DNA of 64,000 bases from Saccharopolyspora indica (GTDB lineage Bacteria; Actinomycetota; Actinomycetes; Mycobacteriales; Pseudonocardiaceae), in NCBI RefSeq assembly GCF_027853965.1, contig NZ_JAQGLB010000015.1, positions 146,392 through 210,391 on the forward strand, written 5' to 3'. Below the pieces are notes generated by a model that was not told where the DNA came from, did no database searches, and was given only the letters and a program-made list of their open reading frames with translations. Both the position numbers and the translations under genes were made by a program. Below are positions 41,479 through 52,100 of this stretch, one piece after another (position 1 is the stretch's first letter; each line of letters opens with the position of its first letter).

Positions 41479-41851
41479 GCGTCTCCTCCTGGGATCGGTC
41501 GGCGAACTGCTCCGCAGCAGCCGGTCTCGGCGGCGAGGCAGACCGCTCCCAGGACGGGAACCTTCTTGCGAACGGGGCAGAACGGCGGGCGCCAGCACTC
41601 CTCGACGCCACTGCTGCAACGGTGGTTCCTGCACACGGCAACACGTTTCGTCTCGGTGAACATCTCCTGCCGACCCGATTCACCCCCGGCCGCCGGAGAA
41701 GCACCCGATCAGGCGCCGCCGCTGTCGACGTCCGGTGCGAACTCCTCCTCAGCGCAGGGCGGATGTGGCCGCTGCGTTTCACGTCCATTTCGCCGGCGGG
41801 AATTCTTCGCGACCACATCCGGGGTCCTTCGGGGTGGAAAGGCGCGGCGGC
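41479..41851. other. 373-bp intergenic stretch
   Basis: Lies between the end of the thioesterase gene and the glycosyltransferase start, both on the minus strand. Base composition is more even than in flanking genes and no coding frame is convincing. It should hold the glycosyltransferase promoter; I see no clear terminator or repeat. It is a natural left boundary of the PKS-NRPS cluster. Confidence 0.5.
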
Positions 41852-42622
41852 TTACCGGGCTCTGCCGGTCGCGGGACTGATCGAGCGCAGTTCTCGGCTG
41901 ATCTCGGCGTTCACCGCTTCCTGGTGGTTCACCAGGTAGAAATGTCCTCCTTCGAACACCTCCACGCGGAATTCGCCTTCGGTGTGCCGGTGCCAGGCCT
42001 CGGCTTCCGGGACGGTGGTCTTGGGGTCGGCGTCGCCGGTGAGGACCGTCATCGGGCAGCGCACGGTGCGATCCGGCGGGCACCGGTAGGTCTCGATCGC
42101 CCGGTAGTCGTTGCGGATCGCGGGCAGGACGGTCTGCAGCATTTCGTCGTCCATGAGGCCGAGGTCGGTGCCCCCGAGTCGCTTCAGCTCCGCGAGCAGG
42201 CCGTTGTCGTCGCTTTCGTGCACGTTCTCGCGTCGCGTTGTGGAGGGGCCGCGGCGGCCCGAGAGCACCAGCGCGCGCGGAGCGGTTCCGCTGTGCTGCT
42301 GCTCCAGTCGCCACGCCGTCTCGAAGGCGAGCACCGCACCCATGCTGTGCCCGAAGAAGACGGTCGGCCTCTCGTCGAGGTGGGTCAGTTCGGCCGCCAC
42401 CAGGTCGGCGAGCGCCGGGATGGAGTCGACGAGCCGTTCGCGGCGCCGGTCCTGCCTGCCCGGGTACTGCAGCGCGACGACGTCCACGTCGGGGGTGAAG
42501 TGCGCCGATGCCGGGTGGTAGAAGGTGGCCGAGCCGCCCGCGTGCGGGAAGCACACCAGTCGCGCCGGGCTGTCGGGCGCCGGGTGGAAGCGGCGCAGCC
42601 ACTTGTTGCTGGAATCCGTCAT
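41852..42622 (-). CDS. Type II thioesterase
   Basis: 256 aa from an ATG at 42622. External thioesterase of PKS/NRPS clusters: RLVCFPHAGGSATFYHP (oxyanion region), VVALQYPGRQDRR, nucleophile GHSMGAVLAFE, Asp in VLTGDADPKT and His in FEGGHFYLVNH. It cleans mis-loaded acyl groups off carrier proteins. This is the outermost gene on the left of the tetramate-type cluster, divergent from the LuxR regulator, with candidate regulator repeats 140 bp upstream. Confidence 0.92.
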   Translation of the reverse strand: MTDSSNKWLRRFHPAPDSPARLVCFPHAGGSATFYHPASAHFTPDVDVVALQYPGRQDRRRERLVDSIPALADLVAAELTHLDERPTVFFGHSMGAVLAFETAWRLEQQHSGTAPRALVLSGRRGPSTTRRENVHESDDNGLLAELKRLGGTDLGLMDDEMLQTVLPAIRNDYRAIETYRCPPDRTVRCPMTVLTGDADPKTTVPEAEAWHRHTEGEFRVEVFEGGHFYLVNHQEAVNAEISRELRSISPATGRAR

Positions 42623-42761
42623 GGGCAGGTTCCTCCGTCGGGGCCGGGTCGTCGTGGCCGTCGGATCGCGTCAGCGGGCACCCGCGCCGGTGCGGCCGAC
42701 GAGATCCCGCGCCCCCAAGTCTCCGAGCTCCGGGCGCCGGTTCAACTCCGTCCGCGGCATT

Positions 42762-42794
42762 AGGGGGTTCGAGGCGGTCCGATAGGGGTTTCGG
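42762..42794. promoter_or_regulatory. TAGGGG repeats at 11-bp spacing, site 1
   Basis: Three consecutive 11-mers: TAGGGGGTTCG, AGGCGGTCCGA and TAGGGGTTTCG. The outer two match the motif, the middle one is degenerate. It lies in the thioesterase-LuxR divergent region. The same arrangement occurs at 46108 and 53247 near the other cluster transcription units. Confidence 0.6.
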
Positions 42795-43369
42795 AGCGGC
42801 CGGGCGTGGTGGGCGTCCGGCCGGGCGCACATCCGGGAATTTCCCAGAAATGGGGGAGGGGCGCGGAGGATACTGACCGCGTGCCGGGTGGCAGCAGGGT
42901 CTTTCCGGGTGATCTCGCGCCCGACTCGCCTCGAGTTTGCGGAATTATCCCGAACTGGTGGTGGAGGTCGCATTCGGGCAGTTGATCCGGCGCAGTTGAA
43001 CTTGTGGTGATGGTCACAGCCCTTCGGTGGTTCTCCTGGCTCGGGGTGAACGAGGCATCTCGGGACGTTGTTGTCCAACTGGGGGCATTTCGGGAGGTCG
43101 GCGGCGTCCTTGGTGGAATTTCCCGGCCGATGCAACCCTCTTTCGGCGTATTCGTGATTCTGTTGTTCGGATTATCGCTACTCGGTCGGTTGCGCCGTCG
43201 CGAGATACCGCATCAAACATCGCAATGAGTGGCCATTCCGACGTTGTCCGGCGCTTGACACCCGCCGACGCCCCGTGGCACGTTTTTGCTGCTGGGGCTC
43301 ATTGAGCCTGTCCATTTGCTGGTCGGGTCGCGTTTTCTTGATTTTTAAAATTCCACGTTGGGGGATTTC
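42795..43369. other. Divergent intergenic region before the LuxR gene
   Basis: About 575 bp with no supported gene. A 74-codon open frame at 43004-43228 has a plausible hydrophobic stretch but poor codon style and no clear ribosome binding site. The last 60 bp before the LuxR start are markedly AT-rich (TTTTTAAAATT), suggesting its promoter. Confidence 0.5.
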
Positions 43370-46132
43370 GTGACTGGGTTGGTCGAACGTCGCCGGCAGT
43401 CGGTGGCTTTGGACGGGATGCTGGACGCCTGCGTCGGCGGAACCGGTGGGGTCGCGATGCTGCGCGGTGCCGTTGGCAGCGGCAAGACGGCATTGCTGAC
43501 CGAGTTCGTCCGGCGCGTCGTGGTCCGGGGAGTGCGCTGCCTGTCCCTGTTCGCCACGACCGATGACGCGGACCGCTGGAGCCTGCTCGACGCCGTCGCC
43601 GACGCCGCTGGGCGTCCTGGCGCCGACCCGCTGGTCGTCATCGAGGACCTGGTCTCGGAGGGACCGGTGGTCGTGGTCGTGGACGACCTGCGCCTCGTGG
43701 GTGCGGCCGCCGAGGAACTGCCCCGCGCGGTGGCCCGGCTGCAATCCGCGGGTGCCCTGGTCGTGCTGGCCGACGCGGGCCTGCCCTGGGACGTGGTGCA
43801 CGTCGAACTCCTGCGGTTGTCCGGTTTCCGGTCGATCTGGTTGCCCGCCCTGGCCTCCTCCGGCGTGCTGGAGGTGCTCGCCGATCACCTCGACGACCCG
43901 GACGTCCCCGCTCTCGCGGCCGAGGTGCACGCGATCACCGCGGGAAATCCGCTGCTGGTGCGCGCTTTGGTGGAGGACCTGCTGGCGGTCGATCCGGGGA
44001 AGCGGCTCCCGGTGGCCCCCGGCCGCGCCTTCGGCGAAGTCGTGCTCGCCTGCCTCACCCGGATCGGCTCCGGAGCTGCCCGGCTGGCGAAGTGCGTCGC
44101 GGTGCTCGGCGATGACGTGGACCCGGCCGTGCTGGCCGCGGCCCTGGAGGTCGACGCGGAGGAGCTGCCCGCGCACCTGCGCACCTTGTCCGGTACCGGT
44201 CTGTTCGCCGACGACGGGCGCGCCGCGTTCCGGTCGGCGGACGCGCGGGCCGCGGTGCTGTCCGGGATCGGCGCCGGTCACGCTGCGGACCTGCGGGTCC
44301 GGGCCGCCGACGCGCTCCGCCGCAGCGGTGCCGAAGCCGGCGAGGTCGCCGCGCACCTGCTGGCCGCTGAGTGCGCGCCGGACGGGTGGGCGGTCACCGC
44401 GCTGTTCGACGAGGCCCAGCGCTGCCTGCGCGACGGCGACCTCCACCTGGCGCGCCGCTACCTGGACCTGGCTGCGAGCCGGCGCACGGCCGCCGGGTGC
44501 CCCGGCATGGACGCCCACGCCATCGCGCTCGGCTGGTTGATCGACCCGGCGAGCGTGCCGCGCAGGTTTCGCGGAGCGCTCGGTGCCGTCGCCGACGGCG
44601 AGATCGCGGCGCACGACGCGATCGTGCTGACCGGGCAGCTGCTCTGGCACGGGTGGCACGACGAGGCCGTCCCGGTGCTGGACTGGCTGGCCTCGAACGG
44701 AGACGCCTTCGGCGCCGACGACGCCACCGACCTGCGGATCCTGTCGTTGCACACCGCGATCACCTATCCCGGTGTCGCCGGGCGGTTGGCCGTCTTCGAC
44801 CCCGGCCAGGTGCGCAGCGAGGTGATGATCGGGGCCAGCGACGCGGTGCTGCGCTCGATGCAAGCCCTGCGGAACACGATCACCGCCGGTCCGAGCGAGG
44901 AGCTGGTCGGTGAGGCGCTGCGGCTGCTGGAGGTCTGCACGCTGCGCCGGATGTCGTTGCAGCCGTGCCTGTTCGCCCTGCTCACCCTGATCTACGCCGA
45001 CGAGCTCGGCCACGCCGAGCACTGGTGCGACCGGCTCATCGAGCAGGCGAGCAGCGACGGGATCGTCCTGCTGGAGGCCAAGCTGCACGAATCCCGAGCG
45101 CACATCGCGCTCGCTTCGGGCGATCTCTCGAAAGCCGAGCTGCACGCCCGCCGCGCGCTGACCGCCATGCCCGCCGAGGCCTGGGGAACGGCGTTGGGCG
45201 CCCCGCTGAGCACGCTCGTCGCCGCGCTGGTGGGGATGGGGCGGCTGGAGGACGCGGCCGTCGAACTGGGCAGGCCGGTGCCGCCGGCGATGTTCCGCAC
45301 CGTGTGGGGCCTGCGCTACTTGCGATCGCGCGGCTACTACTACCTCCACACCGGAGCCGCGCGCGCCGCGCTCGGCGACTTCAGGTCGATCGGCGGGCTG
45401 ATGACCGAGTGGGGACTGGACAGCCCCGTCCTGCTGCCGTGGCGCTCCGACGCCGCGGAGGTCCACATGCACCTGGGCGAGCGCGATCTCGCGTCCCGGT
45501 TGCTCGCCGAGCAGGCCCGGCTGCCCGGCGGCGAGACCGCCCGGCTGCGCGGGGTCGAGGCCCGCATCCGCGCGGGCAACATGGACCCGAGGGACCGCGG
45601 GCGCACCCGGATCGCGGCTGCGGCGGTGCAGCACCTGGAGACCTCGCAGGACCGGCTGGAGCTGGCCAGGGCGCTGGCGGTGCTGGGCGAGGCGTACCGC
45701 GGGTCCGGGGACAGCCGCCGGGCCCACATGGTGACCCGGCGGGCGCTGCACCTGGCGACGCTGTGCCACGCCGAGCAGCTGACCTCCGAGCTCACCGTGC
45801 AGCAGCGGCCGGTCGCGGTGGCGGACCGCCGGGCGGAAGGGCTGGAATCGCTCAGCGACGCCGAGCGGCGGGTGGCCGAGCTGGCGTCCCGGGGCGACAC
45901 CAACCGGGAGATCGCGCGCAGCCTGTACATCACCATCAGCACCGTCGAGCAGCACCTCACCCGCGTCTACCGGAAGCTCAAGGTGCGCAGGAGGGTCGAC
46001 CTCCCCGCCGACCTCGGGCTGCCTTGGCAGGCTTCCGGTGCCGCGCAGCCCGAACCGTTGCGCAAGGTCGAGGTGCACCCCGGACTTCCGCGCGAGCACC
46101 GGCGGGGTAGGAGTCGTCTAGGGGGCTCTTAG
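43370..46132 (+). CDS. LuxR-family regulator of the LAL class (pathway-specific)
   Basis: 920 aa from a GTG at 43370 just after GGGGG; a TTG four codons upstream is the alternative. N-terminal AAA/STAND-like ATPase with Walker A GAVGSGKTALL and Walker B VVVVVDDLRL, a long TPR-like helical middle, and a C-terminal LuxR helix-turn-helix (LSDAERRVAELASRGDTNREIARSLYITISTVEQHLTRVYRKLKVRRR). Size and order are those of large ATP-binding LuxR activators of polyketide clusters. Its stop codon lies inside the 11-bp repeat array upstream of the P450 gene. It probably activates the thioesterase, P450-to-NRPS and PKS transcription units. Confidence 0.92.
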   Translation: MTGLVERRRQSVALDGMLDACVGGTGGVAMLRGAVGSGKTALLTEFVRRVVVRGVRCLSLFATTDDADRWSLLDAVADAAGRPGADPLVVIEDLVSEGPVVVVVDDLRLVGAAAEELPRAVARLQSAGALVVLADAGLPWDVVHVELLRLSGFRSIWLPALASSGVLEVLADHLDDPDVPALAAEVHAITAGNPLLVRALVEDLLAVDPGKRLPVAPGRAFGEVVLACLTRIGSGAARLAKCVAVLGDDVDPAVLAAALEVDAEELPAHLRTLSGTGLFADDGRAAFRSADARAAVLSGIGAGHAADLRVRAADALRRSGAEAGEVAAHLLAAECAPDGWAVTALFDEAQRCLRDGDLHLARRYLDLAASRRTAAGCPGMDAHAIALGWLIDPASVPRRFRGALGAVADGEIAAHDAIVLTGQLLWHGWHDEAVPVLDWLASNGDAFGADDATDLRILSLHTAITYPGVAGRLAVFDPGQVRSEVMIGASDAVLRSMQALRNTITAGPSEELVGEALRLLEVCTLRRMSLQPCLFALLTLIYADELGHAEHWCDRLIEQASSDGIVLLEAKLHESRAHIALASGDLSKAELHARRALTAMPAEAWGTALGAPLSTLVAALVGMGRLEDAAVELGRPVPPAMFRTVWGLRYLRSRGYYYLHTGAARAALGDFRSIGGLMTEWGLDSPVLLPWRSDAAEVHMHLGERDLASRLLAEQARLPGGETARLRGVEARIRAGNMDPRDRGRTRIAAAAVQHLETSQDRLELARALAVLGEAYRGSGDSRRAHMVTRRALHLATLCHAEQLTSELTVQQRPVAVADRRAEGLESLSDAERRVAELASRGDTNREIARSLYITISTVEQHLTRVYRKLKVRRRVDLPADLGLPWQASGAAQPEPLRKVEVHPGLPREHRRGRSRLGGS

Positions 46133-46140
46133 GGGCGGTC
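46108..46140. promoter_or_regulatory. TAGGGG repeats at 11-bp spacing, site 2 (P450 promoter)
   Basis: 11-mers TAGGAGTCGTC, TAGGGGGCTCT and TAGGGGCGGTC in a row, overlapping the LuxR stop codon. TAATTT at 46159, a possible -10, begins 22 bp after the last heptamer, so the array would cover the -35 region. Confidence 0.65.
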
Positions 46141-46236
46141 GCGGCTGTGCCGCCGCCGTAATTTCCTAACCGGGAGCGGTCGGCGAGGTGCCCGCTCTTC
46201 CGTTCGACCTTTCGACCGAAATTGGGAGATTGTCTC

Positions 46237-47484
46237 GTGACCACGCCCAATGATGCCGATTCGGCGCAGATCCCGGCGTATCCGATGGCCAGGGGTTGTC
46301 CGTTGCACCAGCCCGCCGAGTACGCCGACCTGAGCACCCGGCGACCGGTCAGCCGGGCGGTTCTGCCGTCGGGGAAGTCGGTGTGGTTGGTCGCCAGCTA
46401 CGAACTCGTCAAGGAACTCCTGATCGATCCGCGGGTGAGCTCCAACCGCTTCCACGCCGGTTTCCCGCACCAGTTCCGCCAGGTGCCGACCGCGGCCCAG
46501 CAGGACGCGCAGCTGCGGCAGAAGTCCGCGGTGATCGGGCGGGCCTTCGGCGTCGACGGCGCCGAGCACGCCGCGCGCAAGCGGCTGGTCGTGCCGGAGT
46601 TCACCGTGCGGAAGGTGCAGGCGCTGCGGCCGCGGGTGCAGGAGATCGTGGACGACTGCCTGGACGCGATGGTGGCGGCAGGCAGCCCGGCGGAGCTGAT
46701 GTCGGCCTTCGCGCTGCTGGTGCCCTCGCGGGTGATCTGCGACCTGCTGGACGTGCCGCAGGCGGACCGGGAGTACTTCCTGGAGCGGACCATGACCATG
46801 GTCGACCACGCCAGCACCGTCGAGCAGCGCAAGCAGGCCAACATCGACGTGCTCAGCAGCCTCGACGGGCTGATCCGGGCCAAGGAGGCGGACCCCTCCG
46901 ACGACGTGCTCGGCCGGATCGTGCGGCGCAACGTCGAGCTGGGCGTGCTCAGCCACGACGAGATCGTCGGGATGGCGGCGTTCCTGCTCATCTCCGGCTT
47001 CGAGACCACCGCCAACATGATCTCGATGGGCACCCTCGGGCTGCTGGAGAACCCCGACCAGCTGGAGCTGCTGATCGCCGACCCCGGCCTGGCCGCGAAC
47101 GCGGTCGAGGAGCTGCTGCGCTACTTCAGCGTCTCCGACCCGGCCGGGTCCCGGGTCGCCCTGGAGGACATCGAGATCGGCGGCGAGACGATCCGCGCCG
47201 GCGACGGCGTGATCGCGCTGGCCGGGGCCGCCAACTGGGATCCGGCGGTCTTCGACGACCCGGAGCGGCTGGACATCCGGCGCAACGCCGGCGGCCACCT
47301 GGCCTTCGGGCACGGTGCGCACCAGTGCATCGGCCTGCACCTGGCCCGGTTGGAGCTGGAGGTCGTGTTCAGCACGCTGTTCCAGCGCTTGCCCGGCCTG
47401 CGGGTGACCACTCCGGTCGAGGACCTGCGCTACAAGGTCGGCACGAACATCTACGGCGTGCACGAGGTGCCGATCGCATGGTGA
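46237..47484 (+). CDS. Cytochrome P450
   Basis: 415 aa from a GTG at 46237 with GGGAG upstream. Bacterial class I P450: heme loop HLAFGHGAHQCIGLHLARLEL, I-helix LLISGFETTANMIS (the usual AGxET is SGFET), K-helix ExxR in VEELLRY, and PERF-like region DPERLDIRR. It heads a five-gene plus-strand run (P450, methyltransferase, cyclase, NRPS) with 4-7-bp overlaps. In tirandamycin- and nocamycin-type pathways P450s oxidise the bicyclic ketal part; a similar tailoring role is inferred here. Confidence 0.92.
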   Translation: MTTPNDADSAQIPAYPMARGCPLHQPAEYADLSTRRPVSRAVLPSGKSVWLVASYELVKELLIDPRVSSNRFHAGFPHQFRQVPTAAQQDAQLRQKSAVIGRAFGVDGAEHAARKRLVVPEFTVRKVQALRPRVQEIVDDCLDAMVAAGSPAELMSAFALLVPSRVICDLLDVPQADREYFLERTMTMVDHASTVEQRKQANIDVLSSLDGLIRAKEADPSDDVLGRIVRRNVELGVLSHDEIVGMAAFLLISGFETTANMISMGTLGLLENPDQLELLIADPGLAANAVEELLRYFSVSDPAGSRVALEDIEIGGETIRAGDGVIALAGAANWDPAVFDDPERLDIRRNAGGHLAFGHGAHQCIGLHLARLELEVVFSTLFQRLPGLRVTTPVEDLRYKVGTNIYGVHEVPIAW

Positions 47485-48344
47485 AGTCCACCCAGCGCAC
47501 GATCGTCTTCGACGAGATCGCCGAGCAGTACGACAACACCGGCATCGCGTTCTTCCGCCCGATCGCCGACAGGCTGCTGGAGCTGCTCGCCCCGCAGCCC
47601 GGTGAGCGGGTGCTCGACGTGGGCTGCGGCCGGGGAGCCGTGCTCTTCCCGGCAGCGGCCGCGGTCGGGCCGTCCGGCTCGGCCCTCGGGATCGACATCG
47701 CCGAGGCGATGATCACCGCGACCGCGGCCGACGCGGCAGCGCGCGAGTTCGCCAACGTCGAGGTCCGGGTGCTCGACGGCACCGCACCGGACCTGCCCGC
47801 CGCGTCGTTCGACCTCGTCGCGGCGAGCATGAGCGCGGCGCACTTCCCGGACCCCTTCGCGACCGCCGCCCACTACGCGCGGCTGCTGCGGCCCGGTGGC
47901 CGGATCGGGATGACCGGTCCGGTGCCGCCGCCGACGCTGTCCGAGTGGGACCTCGGCGCGCTGCGCGTCGACCGGATCATCGCCGCCGCCGATCCGGACG
48001 CGCTCGCCGCGGCGCACCCGCGGGTGGCCGCGCTCTACGGCGCGCACCCCTTCGGCCCGCCCGGCCGGATCTGCGAATCCCTGCGCGCGGCCGGGTTCAC
48101 CGAGGTCGCCGAACACCGCCAGGACGTCGTCCTCGCCGCCCCGACCGCGCAGGCGCTGATCGACTGGACCTGGTCCACCGGCTTGCGCGTGTACTGGGAG
48201 CTGGTGCCGCCCGAGCGCAGGGAACAGGTCGCCGCCGAACTGGCCGCCGAGCTCACCGAGCGCGCGGCGGGCGGGCAGGTGACCGCCGTGTACCCCGTCC
48301 ACCACTACCTGGGGCGGCTGCCCCGGACCGGAGGCACGACATGA
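47478..48344 (+). CDS. SAM-dependent methyltransferase
   Basis: 288 aa, ATG at 47478 overlapping the P450 stop by 7 bp. Class I methyltransferase: motif I VLDVGCGRGAVLFPAAA, acidic post-I GIDIAEAMI, motif II FDLVAASMSAAHFPDP, motif III LLRPGGRIGMTGP. UbiE/COQ5-like overall with a long helical C-terminus. Could O-methylate a carboxylate or hydroxyl of the polyketide; a carboxylate methyltransferase acts in nocamycin assembly, but similarity to it cannot be checked here. Confidence 0.88.
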   Translation: MVKSTQRTIVFDEIAEQYDNTGIAFFRPIADRLLELLAPQPGERVLDVGCGRGAVLFPAAAAVGPSGSALGIDIAEAMITATAADAAAREFANVEVRVLDGTAPDLPAASFDLVAASMSAAHFPDPFATAAHYARLLRPGGRIGMTGPVPPPTLSEWDLGALRVDRIIAAADPDALAAAHPRVAALYGAHPFGPPGRICESLRAAGFTEVAEHRQDVVLAAPTAQALIDWTWSTGLRVYWELVPPERREQVAAELAAELTERAAGGQVTAVYPVHHYLGRLPRTGGTT

Positions 48345-49168
48345 CCACGACGCCGGTGTGGCGGGAGATCGGCGCGGACCCCGGAGGGCCGACGATCGCG
48401 CTCGCGGTCGACTACGCGGCCACCGGCCGCCCGGAGGCGGCGTTCGGCGACCTGGCGGACGGGCTCGGCGCCGGGACGGCCCTGTGGGAGACGGTGCAGC
48501 CCCCGCTGGGCGCGGAGGCGGATTTCGACGCCGCCGACTACGTCGACCGGTGGCTCTCCGCCGTGCCGGACCGGCCCGTTGGCGCCGTGCTCGGGTTCTG
48601 CGCGGGCGGGGCGTTCGCCGGTGAGCTCGCCGCACGGCTCGCCGAGGACACCGGCCGCGCTCCGGCGCTGCTGCTGTTCGACCCGGAGTCCCCGACGACG
48701 CTGACGCTGTACTACCAGTACCGCAAGGTGGTGGAGAGCCTGTCCGGCGTGCTCGGCGCCGAACGCGCCGCTGCCGCCGCCGCCGACGGCGACCGGGCGC
48801 TGGCCGGTGCCGACGGCGTCGAGCGGCTGGGGACCGAGCTGGTCCGGATCTTCACCGGCGCCGCCGAGGTGGCGTGCGCGGCCGCCGGTTTGGACGAGGA
48901 GTACGCCGAGGAGCTCACCGGCACCTACCGCTCCTTCGTCCGCTACCTCGTCGCCGCGGCTCAGATCGACCGCGACGAGCGGTGGGCGGGCGCGGTGGTG
49001 TTCAGCTCGGCCACCCCGACCAGCGGCCTGAACCCGCTCGACCCGGCCGCCCGGGCCGCACTGGTCGACCGGGAACTGCGCTTCGACGTCGCGCACGCCG
49101 ACCTGCTGCGCACCCCGGAGGTCGCGGCCGCCGTCGACGAGGTGCTGGCGGGGAAGGGCGCGCGGTGA
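48341..49168 (+). CDS. Dieckmann cyclase, TrdC/NcmC/SlgL type (tetramic acid-forming)
   Basis: 275 aa alpha/beta-hydrolase-like protein with Cys instead of Ser in the nucleophile elbow: GFCAGGAFAGELAARL, Cys87. Asp114 lies in LLLFDPESP and His252 in FDVAHADLL. This Cys-Asp-His set and its spacing match the triad I recall for tirandamycin TrdC (Cys88, Asp115, His253), shifted by one. These enzymes release a PCP-bound beta-ketoacyl-aminoacyl chain by C-C bond formation, giving a tetramic acid. It is translationally coupled between the methyltransferase and the glycine-type NRPS, which itself has no thioesterase or reductase domain. Confidence 0.85.
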   Translation: MTTTPVWREIGADPGGPTIALAVDYAATGRPEAAFGDLADGLGAGTALWETVQPPLGAEADFDAADYVDRWLSAVPDRPVGAVLGFCAGGAFAGELAARLAEDTGRAPALLLFDPESPTTLTLYYQYRKVVESLSGVLGAERAAAAAADGDRALAGADGVERLGTELVRIFTGAAEVACAAAGLDEEYAEELTGTYRSFVRYLVAAAQIDRDERWAGAVVFSSATPTSGLNPLDPAARAALVDRELRFDVAHADLLRTPEVAAAVDEVLAGKGAR

Positions 49169-52100
49169 CCCGCACGAGGGAGGAGGCCGGCCCGGTGCCC
49201 GCCTCCAGCAAGGAGACGGCGCTGTGGCTGCTGGAGCGCCTGGTGCCCGGGGCCGGGGTGAACAACCTGCACCTGGCCTTCCGGGTCACCGGCGGCGTTG
49301 ATCCGGCGCTGCTGACCCGCACGCTGGACGTGCTGGTCGCCCGGCACGAGGTGCTGCGCCGCGCGTTCCGCGCCGAGGAGTCGGGGCTGGTCCGGGAGAC
49401 CGTCCCGGAGCTGGTGGTGCCGCTGGAGCGGGAGACCTGCCCGCCGGAGGCCGCGGCGGCCCGGCTCGCCGACTTCGTCGCCGCACCGTTCCCGCTCGAC
49501 GGTTCTCCGATGCTGCGCGCGCTGGTGCTCGGCGTCGGTGCCGACGACGTGGTCTGCGTGGTCGTGCACCACTTGGTGTTCGACACGGTCTCGGCCGCGG
49601 TGCTGCTCGACGACTTCGTCGCGGTGTACGACGGGCTGGCCGCCGGTGCGCCGCCGCAGCGAGCGAGCGGCTGGGCGCAGGCGGTGGCCGAACCCGAGGC
49701 TCGGCCGGAAAGCCTGGCGTACTGGCGGGAACAGCTGCGCGGGGTGCGCCCCGACCGGCTCGCGCTGGCCCTGGTGCCGCCAGGGCCGTCCGCGTCGGCC
49801 GATCCGGACGAGGCCGCGGTGCTCGGTGATCAGGTCGAGGTCGAGCTCTCCGGCGAGGCCGTCGGCGCGGTGGCGACCGCGGCCAGGGCGCTGCGCGTGC
49901 CGGAAGCCGTGGTGCTGCTCGCCGCGTACGCGGTGCTGCTGCACGCCCACGGCGCCGGGCCCGACCTAGTGATCGGCTCGCCGCTGAACGTCCGCGGCAG
50001 CGACGCTCCCAGAGCCATCGGCTACCACGTCAACGTGGCGCCGCTGCGCATCGCGGTGGATCCGGAAGCCGGGTTCGCGGCACTGGTCCGCGCGGCTCGC
50101 GACGCGTTCTTCGGCGCGCTCGCGCACCACGACGTCCCGGTGGACGACCTGCTCGGGGAGATCCCCCGCAGCGGCGGTTCGTGGCGGCACACCGTCTTCC
50201 GGCACGTGTTCAACTACGTGCCGCACACCGGGCCCGCCGAGTTCACCGTGGGTGGCAGGCCCGCCGCGGCGGAGCCGGTGGCCACCCGGTACAGCAAGTT
50301 CGACCTGGAGTTCTTCCTGCTGCCCCGGCCGGACGGCATCCGGGTCCGCGCGGTGCACAACACCGGTGTCGTGTCCAATGCGGATGCCCACGCGATGGTG
50401 CTGCGCTACGACCGCCTGCTCGTCGACCTCGCCGGGGACGCGGCGCGCGCGGTGGGCTCGGTCCCGGTGGCGCACGCAGGCGACCTGGAGGTGCTGACCG
50501 CGGCGAACAGCACCGCCCGCGAGGTCCCGTTCCCGACGGTGCCCGCCGTGCTGGGCGCGGTCGTGGCCGCCCAGCCGGACCGGGTGGCCGTGGTGTCGGC
50601 GGACCGCGCGGTCACCTTCGGTTCGCTGTGGACGATGGCCGGATCGGTCCGGGACCGGCTGCGGGCGGCCGGGGTCGGTCGCGGCGACGTGGTGGCGCTG
50701 CTGGCCGCGCGCGGGCCGGAGCTGGCCGCGGCGGTGTTCGGCGTGTGGCTGGCCGGGGCGGCGTACCTGCCGCTCGACCCCGAGCACCCGGTCCAGCGCC
50801 TGGCCTACCAGCTCGCCGACTCCGGGGCGGCCGCGGTGCTGGTCGGCGCGTCGGCGCGGGTCCCCGACGAGATCGGCTGCCCGGTCCTGGAGCTCGCGGA
50901 CGCCGTGGCCGGGCCGGGTCCGGACGAGCCGCCCGCGGTGCCGGTGACCGGGGCGGACCCGGCGTACCTGATCTACACCTCCGGTTCCACCGGCCGTCCC
51001 AAGGGGACGCTCGTGGGGCACGCGGCGCTGGCCAACCTGATCGGGCACTTCGCCGCCGACCTCGGTGCCGCCGCGGACACCGCGCTGTGGTCCACCACCT
51101 TCTCCTTCGACATCTCCGCGCTGGAGCTGTTCGCGCCGCTGGTGCGCGGCGGCCGGGTCGTGGTCGCCCCGGACGAGGCCAAGCTCGACGGCCGGGTGCT
51201 GGCGGAGTCGGTGCGCGACCACGACATCACGCTGCTCCAGGCCACCCCGACGACGTGGCGCCAGGTGCTCGGCGAAGCGGGCCACGCCCTCGCCGGGCGG
51301 ACCGTGCTCTGCGGCGGTGAGCCGCTGCCGGCGCCGCTGGCCGCGGAGCTGGTGGCCACCGGGTGCTCGCTGCACAACGTCTACGGGCCGACGGAGACCA
51401 CCATCTGGTCGACGTGCGCCCGGATCGGGGCGGCCGGGGAGCGGATCGGGGTCGGGGCGCCGATCGCGAACACCACCGCGTTCGTCGCCGACGAGCAGGG
51501 CCGGGAGCTGCCGGTGGGCGTGATCGGGGAGCTGTGCATCGCGGGGGCGGGCGTGGCGCTGGGCTACCACGGTCGTCCGGAGCTGACCGCTGAGCGCTTC
51601 CGCACCCGGCCCGGCCGCGGCCGCCACTACCGCACCGGTGACCGGGCCCGCTGGCTCCCGGACGGCACCCTGGAGGTGCTGGGCCGGGCCGACCGGCAGG
51701 TGAAGCTGCGCGGCAACCGGATCGAACTGGGCGAGGTGGAATCGGTGCTGCTCGGGCTCGCCGAGGTGAGCGCGGTGGCCGTCACCGTCCTCGGCGAGGA
51801 CGAAGGAGCGGTGCTGGTCGCCGCGGTGCTGGGCACCGAGCAACCCGGTCTCCGCGAGCGGCTGTGGAGCTCCGCGCGGGCCGAGCTGCCCGCGGCAGCG
51901 GTACCGCAGGACTTCGTGTTCCTGGAGCGGTTCCCGCTCACCGGCAACGGCAAGGTCGACCACCCGGAGCTGCGCCGGATGCTGTCCGAGCGGGCCGCCC
52001 CCGCCGCCGGGCCCGCCGGTGCGCAGGCCGCGGTCGATCCGGCGACGGCCGGGATCATCGCGCGGTTCGCCGAGCTGCTCGACCGCGCGGACGTGGTCGC

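Noticed and set aside
43004..43228. 74-codon plus-strand ORF in the thioesterase-LuxR gap
   Set aside because: Atypical codon use, no convincing ribosome binding site, no recognisable features; left as intergenic.
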